Source: Quercus robur (Eukaryota; Streptophyta; Magnoliopsida; Fagales; Fagaceae). From it: 64,000 bases of DNA. Both the position numbers and the translations under genes were made by a program. Under the pieces are notes generated by a model. That model was not told the origin of the DNA. It saw only the letters and a list, made by a program, of their open reading frames with translations, and searched no databases. The DNA lies in assembly GCF_932294415.1 (NCBI RefSeq), contig NC_065535.1:95186862-95250861 (forward strand), read 5' to 3'. Positions 11,429 through 21,002 of the stretch are shown here, piece by piece. The number at the start of each line of letters is the position of its first letter. The first letter of the stretch is position 1.

Positions 11429-13186
11429 TGTTGGGTGCATTGCACCATGAGTTCAGCCCACTTGTAATAGACATGCTCATTTAATGAGCTTGTCTTTAAT
11501 GTTTCTTATTTTTTCTTCATCATGTACAAAAGTCAGCATTAGTAATTGGGTTGGTTGGCTTAGAGCATCCACATCAGTCCTTTTAAATTTTCTGTTTATT
11601 TTACACGAATAAACCTACTATTTCTATTTTACACTATCACTTTTATAAAACACCTACATCAGTTTATCTATTTTACAAGATATTTCAATAAAATATTCAT
11701 TCTTCTCTATTTTTTTATTATTTCTCTCCACTCTATTACCTATATACCGCACGCTCTCTCTCTCTTTTCAGAACAGATCACCACTCTCTCTCTCTTTTCC
11801 ACCTTCTCTCATTCTTTCTCAAAAACCAAGCTCTGGCGATCCACGAACCAAGCTTCACGACCGGCCAATCCATGAACCAAGCTCCACAACCCGTTCCTTT
11901 CTTCACCGGCCGATCCACGAACCAAGCTCCAGCGACCCAGATCCTTTCTTCATCGGCCGATCCACGCTCCACAAGCACTGATCTATCTTTCCGATCCACA
12001 AGCACCGATCTATCTCTCCGATCCACAAGCACCAATCAGTTAGTAACTCCGATCAGGCTCCGATCAGGCAAGACCCATACCCATGAGCTCCGATCAAGCA
12101 AGACCCACGAGCTCCGGTCATTCCAGTCAAGCACCGAACATTCCGATAAGCACCGATCTCTCTTTGTTGTTTGTCCGTTTGGGTTTGTTTGTGTATTTCT
12201 GTGTTTTTTTTTTTTTTTTTTTTTTTTTTTTTGAGCAAGTGTATCTTTGTGTTGATTTGTCTATGTGGATGTGTTTGGGTTAATTTTCAGTTGATTTTGG
12301 GAAAATTTTTTTGTTGATTTTGGGTTAATTTTCAGTTGATTTTGGTTAATACTCTGTGCTAGGGTGGTTATTCTGGCGCGTTGGTTGTTGTAATGGTTGA
12401 GAGAAGTAGTTTGATGGAGAGAGAAAATAAAATAAAATAATCATTTACACGTGAACAGTAACCGTGTATATTTACACGGTTACTGTTCATTTGCACAGCC
12501 GGGTGTATATTTTGCACGATTTTACACCCACTGATGTGGGTGTTTTTTTGGCCAAAATGTGTAAAAAGACCTGCTTTATGTATTTTGCAAGAGTATCCAT
12601 GGACTGATGTGGATGCTCTTAGGCGTGTCCAACACGTTGAAGGAAGAAAGAAAAGAAAGAAGTAAAAGGCACGGTCATTCGGGCATGGGAGAGTTGAAGA
12701 AAAGAAATTTGATTGTAAAGTCAAAGTAAGTGGCTTGCATTTATTGTGATTTGATGAGAAGAGTGTGAAAGGAAGAAAAGAGGAAAAGATGAAGAAATAA
12801 AGGTAGACGCCATTCGGCCATTTGGGCAGAGGGGAAAAAGAAGCGAAGTCCCATAGTATGGTGAGGACTAGGTGCAGTCTTAAAGAGCTGCGTGAGTGAG
12901 AGAAAGTAAAAGAGAATAGAAAAATAGAGAGAGTAAGAGAAAACACACAGTGAGAAAGAAAGTAGTGAGTGAAAAGAAAGAGAGAGTTTTTTTTTTTTTT
13001 TTTACTCAAGTTGTATCTCTAAGTGTTGTAATCTCTATTTAATATAGTGAAATTATTCGAAGTTTGTCCCGTGGTTTTTCCCTTCAAAGAGAAAGGGTTT
13101 TCATGTAAATCTTTGTGTTTTTGTGTGGTTGTGCTTCCGCTATGCTTGCTAAATTTATTCACAATTATATATAATTTTCCCCAACA
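11429..13186 (+). mobile_element. Solo LTR (TGTTGGG...CCCCAACA family) split by a MITE
   Basis: The ends are TGTTGGGTGC and CCCCAACA, with AGTAG on both sides (11424-11428 and 13187-13191), a 5-bp target duplication. Removing the nested MITE (11563-12618 plus its 3-bp duplication) leaves an LTR of about 700 bp. The 3' part contains CCCGTGGTTTTTCCCTTC, which appears reversed in a second copy at 19189-20887 just upstream of receptor gene 1. The TGTTG...CAACA ends are common in Ty1/copia LTRs, but with no internal region the class is inferred. Confidence 0.85.
11563..12618. mobile_element. PIF/Harbinger-like MITE nested in the solo LTR
   Basis: Terminal inverted repeats GAGCATCCACATCAGTCC and GGACTGATGTGGATGCTC are perfect over 18 bp. 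TTA on each side (11560-11562 and 12619-12621) is the 3-bp target duplication expected of PIF/Harbinger elements. Subterminal parts keep inverted similarity (TTTTACAC and GTGTAAAA). The interior holds tandemly similar GATCCACAAGCACCGATC words (about 11940-12150). The frames that cross it are low complexity, and no transposase was seen. Confidence 0.8.
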
Positions 13187-13439
13187 AGTAGGAGGTAAAG
13201 AGCAAGCATGCAGGTGGCTATAAGGGTTGCATAGTAAAATTAGGGTGGCATGAAGCAAGATGGTGGGTGTCAAGGTAGGGCAAGTATGAGGTGTTAAGGG
13301 CTGGATACAATAGACTTTATTTGCAAATTGGTCCTCAAGTTTCTGCCTAATTGTACCAAGTCCCTACTCATTAAAATTTTCTACATTAGAAAACATTAAA
13401 AACTATCCTTACATAAGGTTTTTACATAAGGTTTTTCAT

Positions 13440-14080
13440 TGAATGGGCGTGTTAATCTGTTTGACAAAACATCTAAATTTTGCATGGGTCTCATATTTGT
13501 TTCTTTTACATCATTCATTAATGATTAAGAACACTAATATTGGATCGATCAAACAACAGAATTGAGGACTGTCAATTAGCCTGCTCATAATCTTCCCAGG
13601 CAGATGTAAGTTGTAACTAATACCAAGATTAATTCCTATCAGGATAATCTTTCAAAGTCTGTATGTTATCATTACTCAGATAACAGAAAACTTAAAGTTT
13701 CTGTAGTGCTTTAGAAAATAAAAAGTGAAAAATCGTAGGAAACAATGGCAGGAGCTACAAGTTTTATATCGTTACTTCAAATTTCAAACTCATATTCAGA
13801 AGAAATTTATAGTTTCGGAAATACTTTTATGGGCTCAGTTAGGAGCCACAAGTCAGGAATGGCTACCATACCAAGCCCTGCTTGCTTCTATTTAAACTTC
13901 AAGTTCACTATTTATTACATTTTTTTTTCTAGGGAACCAAACAGAAAATGGTCTGAGAAAATTAATTAAAGAAAAGAATTGTAAAATAAAATCTTACCTT
14001 GAGATTTGAGTTCCGTAGTTTGAATGTTGAATTGATTCCCAATTACTCACAGCTATGAATCCAAAAGGTAAAAACCATGT
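13440..14080. repeat. Conserved non-coding block S, copy S1
   Basis: This block recurs at about 24587-24970 (S2), 48708-49330 (S3) and 59431-59986 (S4). Shared words include GATTAAGAACA, GGATAATC(T/C)TTCA, TTACTCAGATAACAGAAAAC, CAATGGCAGGAGCT, ATGGCTACCATACCAA and GAACCAAACAGAAAAT. Insertions and deletions between copies break every reading frame, so it is probably not coding. It flanks each receptor gene and so marks the ends of the tandem unit. Similarity to the S3 side continues to about 15.9 kb. Confidence 0.85.
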
Positions 14081-14968
14081 CAAAAGAAATGCACTAAACT
14101 TATTTCTTTGATAGATATAGTTGGGAGTTGGAAGATTTAAATTCTAGATATCTTTGACATTTTGAAGTGCAATTAATTGAGTTACAAAACTCTTGGCAAG
14201 AAATGTACCTTTTTTTTCAATAATTTGATAATTAATTACAATGGGGATGGGGGAATTGAGTCTAGATGTCTATGTTAGAAATTTCAAAAGGTGACAATTT
14301 TTTTTTTTTCTTTTCGGAGTTTTAACTTATGGTGACAAGAGACTTTACCAATTGAGTTAATTAAAACTTATATGTAACATTTGAACTACAAAGCTTTTGG
14401 CAAACAATTGAGTAAATTGATACAGCTAGCTTTAGGAAGAAATAACCAAAAATGATATTTTGACTAAACAATAGTGATAGAATTTTAGTAACTCTTGAAG
14501 AAATGGATTGAATTGAGTAAGCTAGAGGAAAGGTAGAACATTAAAGAATCAAGTTTCTTAGGATAGTTGAGATAGATGAGAGTTAGATATGAGGATTAGA
14601 GAGAAGATAGGAATGAGAATGTTATTCTTGTTATGCATCCAAAACTGAGTACACTCTTCTATTATACTCCCTTGATACTATTACAATTCCACCCTCTTAA
14701 CTAACTTGATTCTTGACTCCATATAACAACTAACTAACTACCAGCTAAGCTAACTAACTGCCATGACATCAGCACAACAGCTAATGACATCAACACAACA
14801 ACTAACTAACTAATCTTGACAAGTAACACTACCACTAACCACTCAGCCCCTAATTACAACTCTTATCAAATAGTTGATAAGAGTTTGATTAAGCAAGAAA
14901 CGTTATTCACTGAATGCATGTTATCAACTTCATAAACCAAGAATTTCTGCTAGTGCTTGCTTCCTAAG
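14081..14968. other. Upstream homology to unit 2, with reversed SINE relics
   Basis: This stretch follows S1 and parallels 49331-49960, sharing GATTAAGCA(A/G)GAAACGTTATTCAC and CATAAACCAAGAATTTC. On the minus strand about 14300-14365 reads AACTCAATTGGTAAAGTCTC then CATAAGTTAAAACTCC, a SINE of the family at 4794 with its middle deleted. No gene was seen. Confidence 0.5.
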
Positions 14969-15384
14969 AGCACTTGCACCAAACATTGCAAAATAAAAAA
15001 AGTGGCTAGTTTTATATATATATTTTTTAAAAGATTACCCACATCATTCCATTTATAACTTTGTACATATATATTATCGCTAAAAAAAACCATGTAAATA
15101 TACACAATTATTGTAGCTTTCTATTTTATTATTTTATTATTTTTTCTCTCTCCTCTCTCACCCTTTTTAGACTCTCTCTCTCTCTTCCCTTGACTCTCTT
15201 TAATGTCTAGGAAAAGAAGAGAGAGCAAGAGAAATAATAAAATATAATTTCTTAAAGAAAATAGAGTGTATAATTGATAATATGATGTGAGTGTTTTTGC
15301 AAAGTGTTTGTATAAAAAATTCAAAAAAAAAAAGATTCTTATATTAAAATAGATTCAAGATTTTAGAGAGTTTGATGCAAAGCA
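14969..15384. mobile_element. Possible MITE with degenerate GAGCA ends
   Basis: The left end GAGCACTTGCACCAAA and the complement of the right end GGTGCTTTGCATCAAA agree at most positions, and the insert interrupts homology between S1 and S3 flanks (text after GTGCTTGCTTCCT resumes at GCCATAGCATTGAAAAACGT). The target duplication is not clear. The interior has CT-rich and AT-rich low complexity. Confidence 0.4.
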
Positions 15385-15589
15385 CCTTGACCATAGGCCA
15401 TAGCATTGAAAAACGTGGATGACAAGTATTAAACAGAAGAACTAGAGGCAGGTGGAAACATACCAATGAACACGAGAAAACACATTATGCATTCAGCACA
15501 TGAATCTCCCTTCTCACATGGGGACCTGGGGTGAACCCACACACACCTCCACGGACACAGAAATTGGCAATGCAATTAGTACGTACGCC

Positions 15590-15880
15590 CACGATTTCCA
15601 TCAATAAAAAAAAAACAAAAAACGCCCGCTAACTTAGCCTTAAAGAAGTGGGAATGCAACTTTTTTTTTCTTTTTATAATCAACGAAGAAAAAATAAGGC
15701 TACTTTTTCAGAAGAGAATTACAGTTATCACGATACAACACGATTTCCACCAATAAAAAAACAAAAGACGCCCGCTAACTTGGTCTTAAAGGAGTGGGAA
15801 TGCAACTTTTTCTCCTTTTTATAATCAACGAAGAAAAAATAAGGCCACTTATTCGGAAGAGAATTACACTTATTCATGAT
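15590..15880. repeat. Two-unit tandem duplication, about 150 bp period
   Basis: The words ACGATTTCCA(T/C)CAATAAAAA, ACGCCCGCTAACTT, GAGTGGGAATGCAACTTT or close variants and TATAATCAACGAAGAAAAAA occur twice in the same order. The corresponding place upstream of receptor gene 2 (about 50005-50120) has one diverged copy, so the doubling is specific to unit 1. Confidence 0.8.
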
Positions 15881-16327
15881 TAGTCAATTTAGTCTCACGC
15901 GCTTTTCACGTGTGATGAGGGATTTAAAAAAAAAAATTGTGTTCTTATTTTAGGACAAAACTTAGGTATAGTATTTTAAGAAGTGAGTCTAAGGAATAAT
16001 ACCTAAGTACTGTACTTAAATCTTACTCTTTATTTTATACTATATATATTTTTTTTATTTTGTGAATCTAATTTATATGTAAATAAAGCAATTTGAAAAT
16101 CAATAGGAGAGTGACCCTATTTTTTAGGCAATATTTTAGTGGGAATTATAATTGTATTTTTACCGGATTGTACTTTAGTTTTGTCTCTACTTGCCAAAGG
16201 CCTTGTAACTGAATTGGCAATTCCCCATGCACAAAGTACTTGAGGGTCTAGGGAGAAAGGATTCTCCACTTAAACATAGGGATATAGGGACTTTTTTGAA
16301 TCCTCAAATAGAAAAAACTCCTTAAAT
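15881..16327. other. Intergenic DNA upstream of the MULE-like element
   Basis: No gene. Parts of 16080-16330 (GACCCTATTTTTTAGGCAAT, ACTCCTTAAATAGTA) resemble 58680-58840 near block S4. The intervening 16196-16310 may be another inserted SINE-like sequence, but its boundaries are not clear. Confidence 0.4.
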
Positions 16328-18880
16328 AGTAGTATTTATCATAAAAGTTAGTTTTTCATCACTAAACTTTCAAAAATTCTATTTTCAATCTAAAACTTTG
16401 CAAAACGTTCTAAATTTCACCCCCTTTATCTATTTCCGTTAGTTTATATTTTACGCAGTTACGTGGCTTAACAAATCTAACTTGTACTAAATTATTTTAT
16501 TTGAAAATGGACACATGGCAAATATTTATTGGTACATGTGGGAACCATATTTTAAAAGGTCAAAATCTACAAATCTTAGGCGGCTTGCGTTAACCCAAAT
16601 TTCCTAAACCGTGAAAATCCGCCATCCTCACTGAAAACCTCAATCGGATATTTCAATAGGCGGAATGGTTCCTGTTGTAATCAAATTGGCGACCCCAATC
16701 GACCATCAGTCTTCTCAGTGAAGCTCCACCTGCGTTGAGATCAATGGCGGAGCCATGTTGCTCCTTGGGGGGGCCATGGCCCCCCCAAAATTATAAATTT
16801 TCTCAATAGCATATATGGCAAAAATATATAGGCCCCCTCAAAAAATTATAACCGGCCCCCCCATTTGTTCAGAAGACTTAAACTTTGTCTAATAGGTAAA
16901 ACTTCTCATCAAATAAAAGAATAGTTGAGCTCCCCAATTATCTAAAGACTTGTAATTAATCTAGTGGACAATAAACTATTCTCTACAAATAGAATAGATG
17001 TTAGCCCATTTCAAAACAAAGTTTTTACATTTTCCTCTTCATTCTCATTCTCAAGCTACGTGCCTTTTGCCTTTTTCTCCTCAATATTGCTGCCAACGTC
17101 ATTGTTTAGTTAATATTAACAAAACAAAACTCATCTCAACACAATCACACAAAACTGAAAACCCTCACAGCTAGTAAAAACAAATCTATCCCTTTTTTTT
17201 CCATCTCATTGCTATTATAGTAGAGTAGTGAACTTGGAAGTGTGTGAGGATGTGGGTTTGTGTTGGGGGATAATTCATTAAAATATTTTAAAAATAAATA
17301 ATATGAATGATAAAGTGGATGTTGCTTAAAATAATAGTGGAATTTGTTTTTCTTTAATGTGAGTAACATTTATATAATTGAGAAAAAAAATTAAGGTTGT
17401 TTTTAGGTTAATTCTTGTGTCATATTAAAGATATTAGTAATTTAAAATTTAGGACACTTGTAGCAACAAATGCTTTTTTTTTTTAAATGCAAAATGTTCT
17501 TTAATGATTTGATGATGGTGGCAGAATTTAAGATGCCTGTAGCAACATTTAGAATTCATAATTTGATGATAATAGATTAATTTTATTCTATGAAAGATTA
17601 TCGTCATGTAAATTTTTTTTAATTTTTTTTTGGATATTATGTATGTCTATAGTGGATTAGACAATTTATGGATATATTAGAGTTGATAACTTTGTATTCA
17701 ATATATTTATAAATTATAATTATTGTATAAATACTATAACTCGGCCTCCCCAAGTTAAAAATCCTGGCTACGCCCCTGGTTGAGATATGAAATTGAAGGT
17801 TGCTCCGCTTGAAGCTCAGGTTTGATCTTGGGTTCTTGTTCGCTTTGAAGTGTTTTATTCACTCCATTTTATTTCCTTCTTTTTATTTATAGGTTCATAT
17901 ATCCTTTGTTTCTCTATTATTTTTTTAAATAAAAACTTTGTTTCGATTTATTTGAAAATTTTCAAAGGGTTAATCTTAAACTTTGTCCTATTGTTTCAAA
18001 TTCGGTTCTCAGTTGAATCAAATAACCACCAGGAATCGAACAGTTTAAGATCCCAGATAATGGGTTAAACCAAACTATATCTATGCAAACTATTAAAAGA
18101 AAGAATCTATTTATTCTATGTGCTATTTGCTGGGTTGCTAGCAGTTTTTTTATGAGTATATTCGGGTTGTCACTTTCTTGGAAGGTACAATTTTGGGTTG
18201 TTAATAATATTTTTTATCATAATTTACTATCGCTTTCCTTTGTATTTGGAATTGAATGTTTCGTTTCTCATAGGAGAGTCATGATTTTGTTAATAGTTGG
18301 GACCATTTGTGATTGCCGCACTAGATAGCTTATATGGGTTTGGAATAGTTGGGACCATTCAGATTTTCTGTTATTGAAGAATTGATTGAGTTTACCTTAT
18401 AAGTCAATACACTTCGATTTCAAGAGCAGCTTTACGACAGGGTTCTAAACCCTATTTCATGATTTTCATCTCCTCAACACTGGCGAAGGGAGGCTAATGT
18501 TGACCCGTTGGGGTTGCCGGTTTGGACTTGCCGATTTTGGTTTCCGATTAGGCTGTCGTTGGGGGCGGGGGTTGGGTGTGGGGGTTTCACAAATGGAGGG
18601 AGTGAGGGGTAATTTTGGCCATTAAAAAATGGTTTCCATGCGTACCAATAAATATTTGCAACATGTCTATTTTTTAAAAATTAAAATAATTTAATTCAAG
18701 CCAGATACCATATAAGCTTTTTGTCAAGTCACGTAAGGCAAAAACTAACAGAAACAGACAGAGTGACAAAAATTAGAACGTTTTGCCAAGTTTAAAGATG
18801 AAAATAGAACTCCTAAAAGTTTAAGAATTAAAAATGAACTTTTGTGATAGTTCAGGGACAATTATGATATTTACTTTATA
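16328..18880. mobile_element. MULE-like element with long inverted ends (possible Pack-MULE)
   Basis: About 240 bases at the left (16328-16570) are an imperfect inverted copy of about 260 bases at the right (18612-18880). Shared words on opposite strands include GCAAAACGTTCTAA, TTTCTGTTAGTTT-like text and CAAATATTTATTGGTAC. Long terminal inverted repeats of this kind are typical of Mutator-like elements. Between them is non-repetitive, GC-richer DNA (16571-16741 and 17787-18610) that could be captured host gene pieces, interrupted by a hAT-like element. A 9-bp target duplication could not be settled. No transposase was seen. Confidence 0.65.
16742..17778. mobile_element. Non-autonomous hAT-like element nested in the MULE-like element
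   Basis: The ends CAATGGCGGAGCCATG and CCTGGCTACGCCCCTG are inverted and match the widespread plant hAT end CAGTGGCGGAGCCAGG. GTTGAGAT flanks both sides (16734-16741 and 17779-17786), an exact 8-bp target duplication. The interior is AT-rich without a transposase frame. Close to the left end is GGGGGGGCCATGGCCCCCCC, a near-perfect GC palindrome. Confidence 0.88.
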
Positions 18881-19188
18881 ATTTTAGAGAAAATTTCACG
18901 AATGTCTTAAACCCATTTATTAGGAACTATTATGATAAACTTTTTATGAAAAAGAAAAAAGTAACTAACTTTTTTTTTTATAATTTTTTATATTTTTCAT
19001 GAAAGTGGTATTAAAATTTTTCTAAAACAATCTATTAACAAATGCCTAAAGAATAGCTGTTAACATGACACATAATTTTAATGGCCAATCCAAATAGAAT
19101 GTAATTAAGTTTCTCTGTGTTTTTTAAAGATAATGCGTGGTACCTTTGTTGAGGAGATAATACATTAGAGAAATATGAAATATCAAAT
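18881..19188. other. Distal upstream region of receptor gene 1
   Basis: No gene. The right part (TTTGTTGAGGAGATAATA, about 19147-19164) matches the receptor gene 2 upstream text (TTTGTTGAGGAGAATAC, about 50249-50265), showing that this is original promoter-proximal sequence pushed away from gene 1 by the solo LTR insertion. Confidence 0.65.
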
Positions 19189-20887
19189 TGTTGGGGGAAA
19201 AATCCTAAATCCCCTCAATGTCTATGTGTAAATTCAAAAAATGACTTCCAAGCAATAACAATATTTATGGAAATAAAAATTTCATCAAGTATCAATAGAA
19301 ACACAACCACACAAGACACCAAATCTTATGTGGAAAACCATCCTGTGTAGAGGGAAAAACCACAGGCAACTCTGAGAAATATCCACTATGAAAATAAAGA
19401 ATACAACCCTCAAGTTTATGCCAAACTTGAGTCCACAATGAATTGTATATACAACAAATAAATCTCAAGGAATAAATACAATCTCACCACAAATGACAAA
19501 ACTAGTAGCAAAGATTTTCCTTTGAACACTTTAACTCTCTATGATTGTAGCACGATAGCACCCAAAAGCCTCCAAGAGAACTCCACCAATTTTTCTTTTT
19601 CACTCTCACTCACTTTTATTGAGTATCTTTCTCAATTTTGGACTACACCTCTCTCATTGTGGTTCTCTCACAGTTTCAAGGCCGGTTTGGTATGCAAGTT
19701 CAAACAATAGTTTTCAGTATTTAAATATTGAATTGTGGGCTCTAAAAAGAAAAGTGTGTTTGGCAGGAGGTTTTTTTTTTTTTTTTTTTTTAATTTTTTT
19801 ATTAAGAGTGTTTGAGTCACAGTTATCAATTTATGGTGTTTAAAACATGTGTTTTGAAAACTCATCCATACCAATTTTTACTAGTTTTTACTTTTTAGTT
19901 TTCAAGTAAGAGCATCCACATTGGTGAAGCCATAAATTTAGCAATATGGTTCCACAAAAAACTATTTTATCTATCTTACCTCCCCACTTTACAAAATACC
20001 CAATATAAGCGGTTTTATTTTAGCTTTCAACATAATAAAATAATATAAATAACACAATAGAAAAATATATCTACTACAATAAAATAATATATTCACTACA
20101 AAGCAGTATGAACACATTATTAAAATAAAATATTTAATATAAAGTACAACACACAATTTTATATTTTTTTTTTATGAGCTACAGTGCACAGCCAAGTTGT
20201 GGAACCAAATTTTTTAGCTTTGGCTCCACCAATGTAGCCATAAATTTATATTTAGTGGTGCTAAAAATAACAATATAGCTTTTTAGCACTACCAATACTA
20301 ATGCTCTTAGTTGCTGAATGACCTTTTTGTAAATAAGTTAAAAATCAGTGGCCAATTGACAAAACTAAAATTTTTTTTTCCTTTTTTTTTCTCTCACTGG
20401 CCCACCACTTGTCCTTTTCTTCTCTATTTTTTTTTCCTTTATTTTTCACTTTCCTTAAATAAAATAGTATTTTTTTTACCACTTTTTATATAAAAAAATA
20501 TATATACCCATACCAAATACATTATTATGTTTTTTCATATTTTAAAATATGTTATTTAAACTTAGTACTAAACACATTTTTTGTATTATGAATACTTTTA
20601 ACAAATATTTTCATAAACTTTTTAAATAGCAATTTTTATATCATTTTGAATAACAATACTTCTACACAACGCATGTGTCCTTAGCTTTATCTGTCCGTGT
20701 GTGTCTTTCTTTTTCTTCCGTTCTCACTTGCACAAAATGGCTTAATGGCCTTTCTTTTTCTTCATGCCAAAATTAGCATGTCCAACACGCTTAAATTTCC
20801 CATCTACTTTGGGAGACAAGCTCGTCAATGAGCAAGTCTATCAACTTGTGTGGGCTGGAACCCACAAATGGTGCCACACACCCAACA
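19189..20887 (-). mobile_element. Solo LTR, minus orientation, upstream of receptor gene 1
   Basis: On the plus strand it starts TGTTGGGGGAAAAA and ends CACACCCAACA; CAAAT flanks both sides (19184-19188 and 20888-20892). On the minus strand it reads TGTTGGGTGTGTGGCACCAT, with GCCCACACAAGTTGATAGAC and GACTTGCTCATTGACGAGCTT further in, clearly the same family as 11429-13186. It carries a nested MITE (19910-20306) and other inserted MITE-like sequence with GGCCGGTTTGGTATG and CCATACCAAATAC words. It ends about 70 bp before the TATA box of receptor gene 1. Receptor gene 2 lacks it. Confidence 0.85.
19910..20306. mobile_element. PIF/Harbinger-like MITE (397 bp)
   Basis: The left end is GAGCATCCACATTGGTGAAG and the right end is CACTACCAATACTAATGCTC, inverted with mismatches. 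TAA and TTA flank the ends, close to the 3-bp TWA duplication of PIF/Harbinger. Subterminal GCCATAAATTTA is repeated near the right end. No coding capacity. Confidence 0.65.
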
Positions 20888-20957
20888 CAAATATCTAACA
20901 ATCAGTCCAATAGAAGGGAAGATTCAAACTAAAAGGCCTTCTTTTGCATTCCTTGCC

Positions 20958-20964
20958 TATATAA
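20958..20964 (+). promoter_or_regulatory. TATA box of receptor gene 1
   Basis: TATATAA lies 45 bp before the ATG in a context (CTTTTGCATTCCTTGCC) shared almost exactly with the upstream region of receptor gene 2. The start site would then be only a short distance before the ATG, giving a short leader. The retained similarity on both sides of TATATAA supports a functional core promoter. Confidence 0.7.
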
Positions 20965-21002
20965 CAGCAAAAACTCCGTGGTTAATTTAGACTAAAAAAA
21001 GT

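Noticed and set aside
12368..13009. 213-residue minus-strand open frame
   Set aside because: Spans the end of a MITE and AG-rich LTR sequence; composition is low complexity (Phe/Ser/Leu) and no domain is recognisable.
13745..13969. 74-residue frame starting MAGATSFISLLQ in block S1
   Set aside because: The ATG word is kept in S2 and S4, but insertions and deletions break the frame there, so coding is unlikely.
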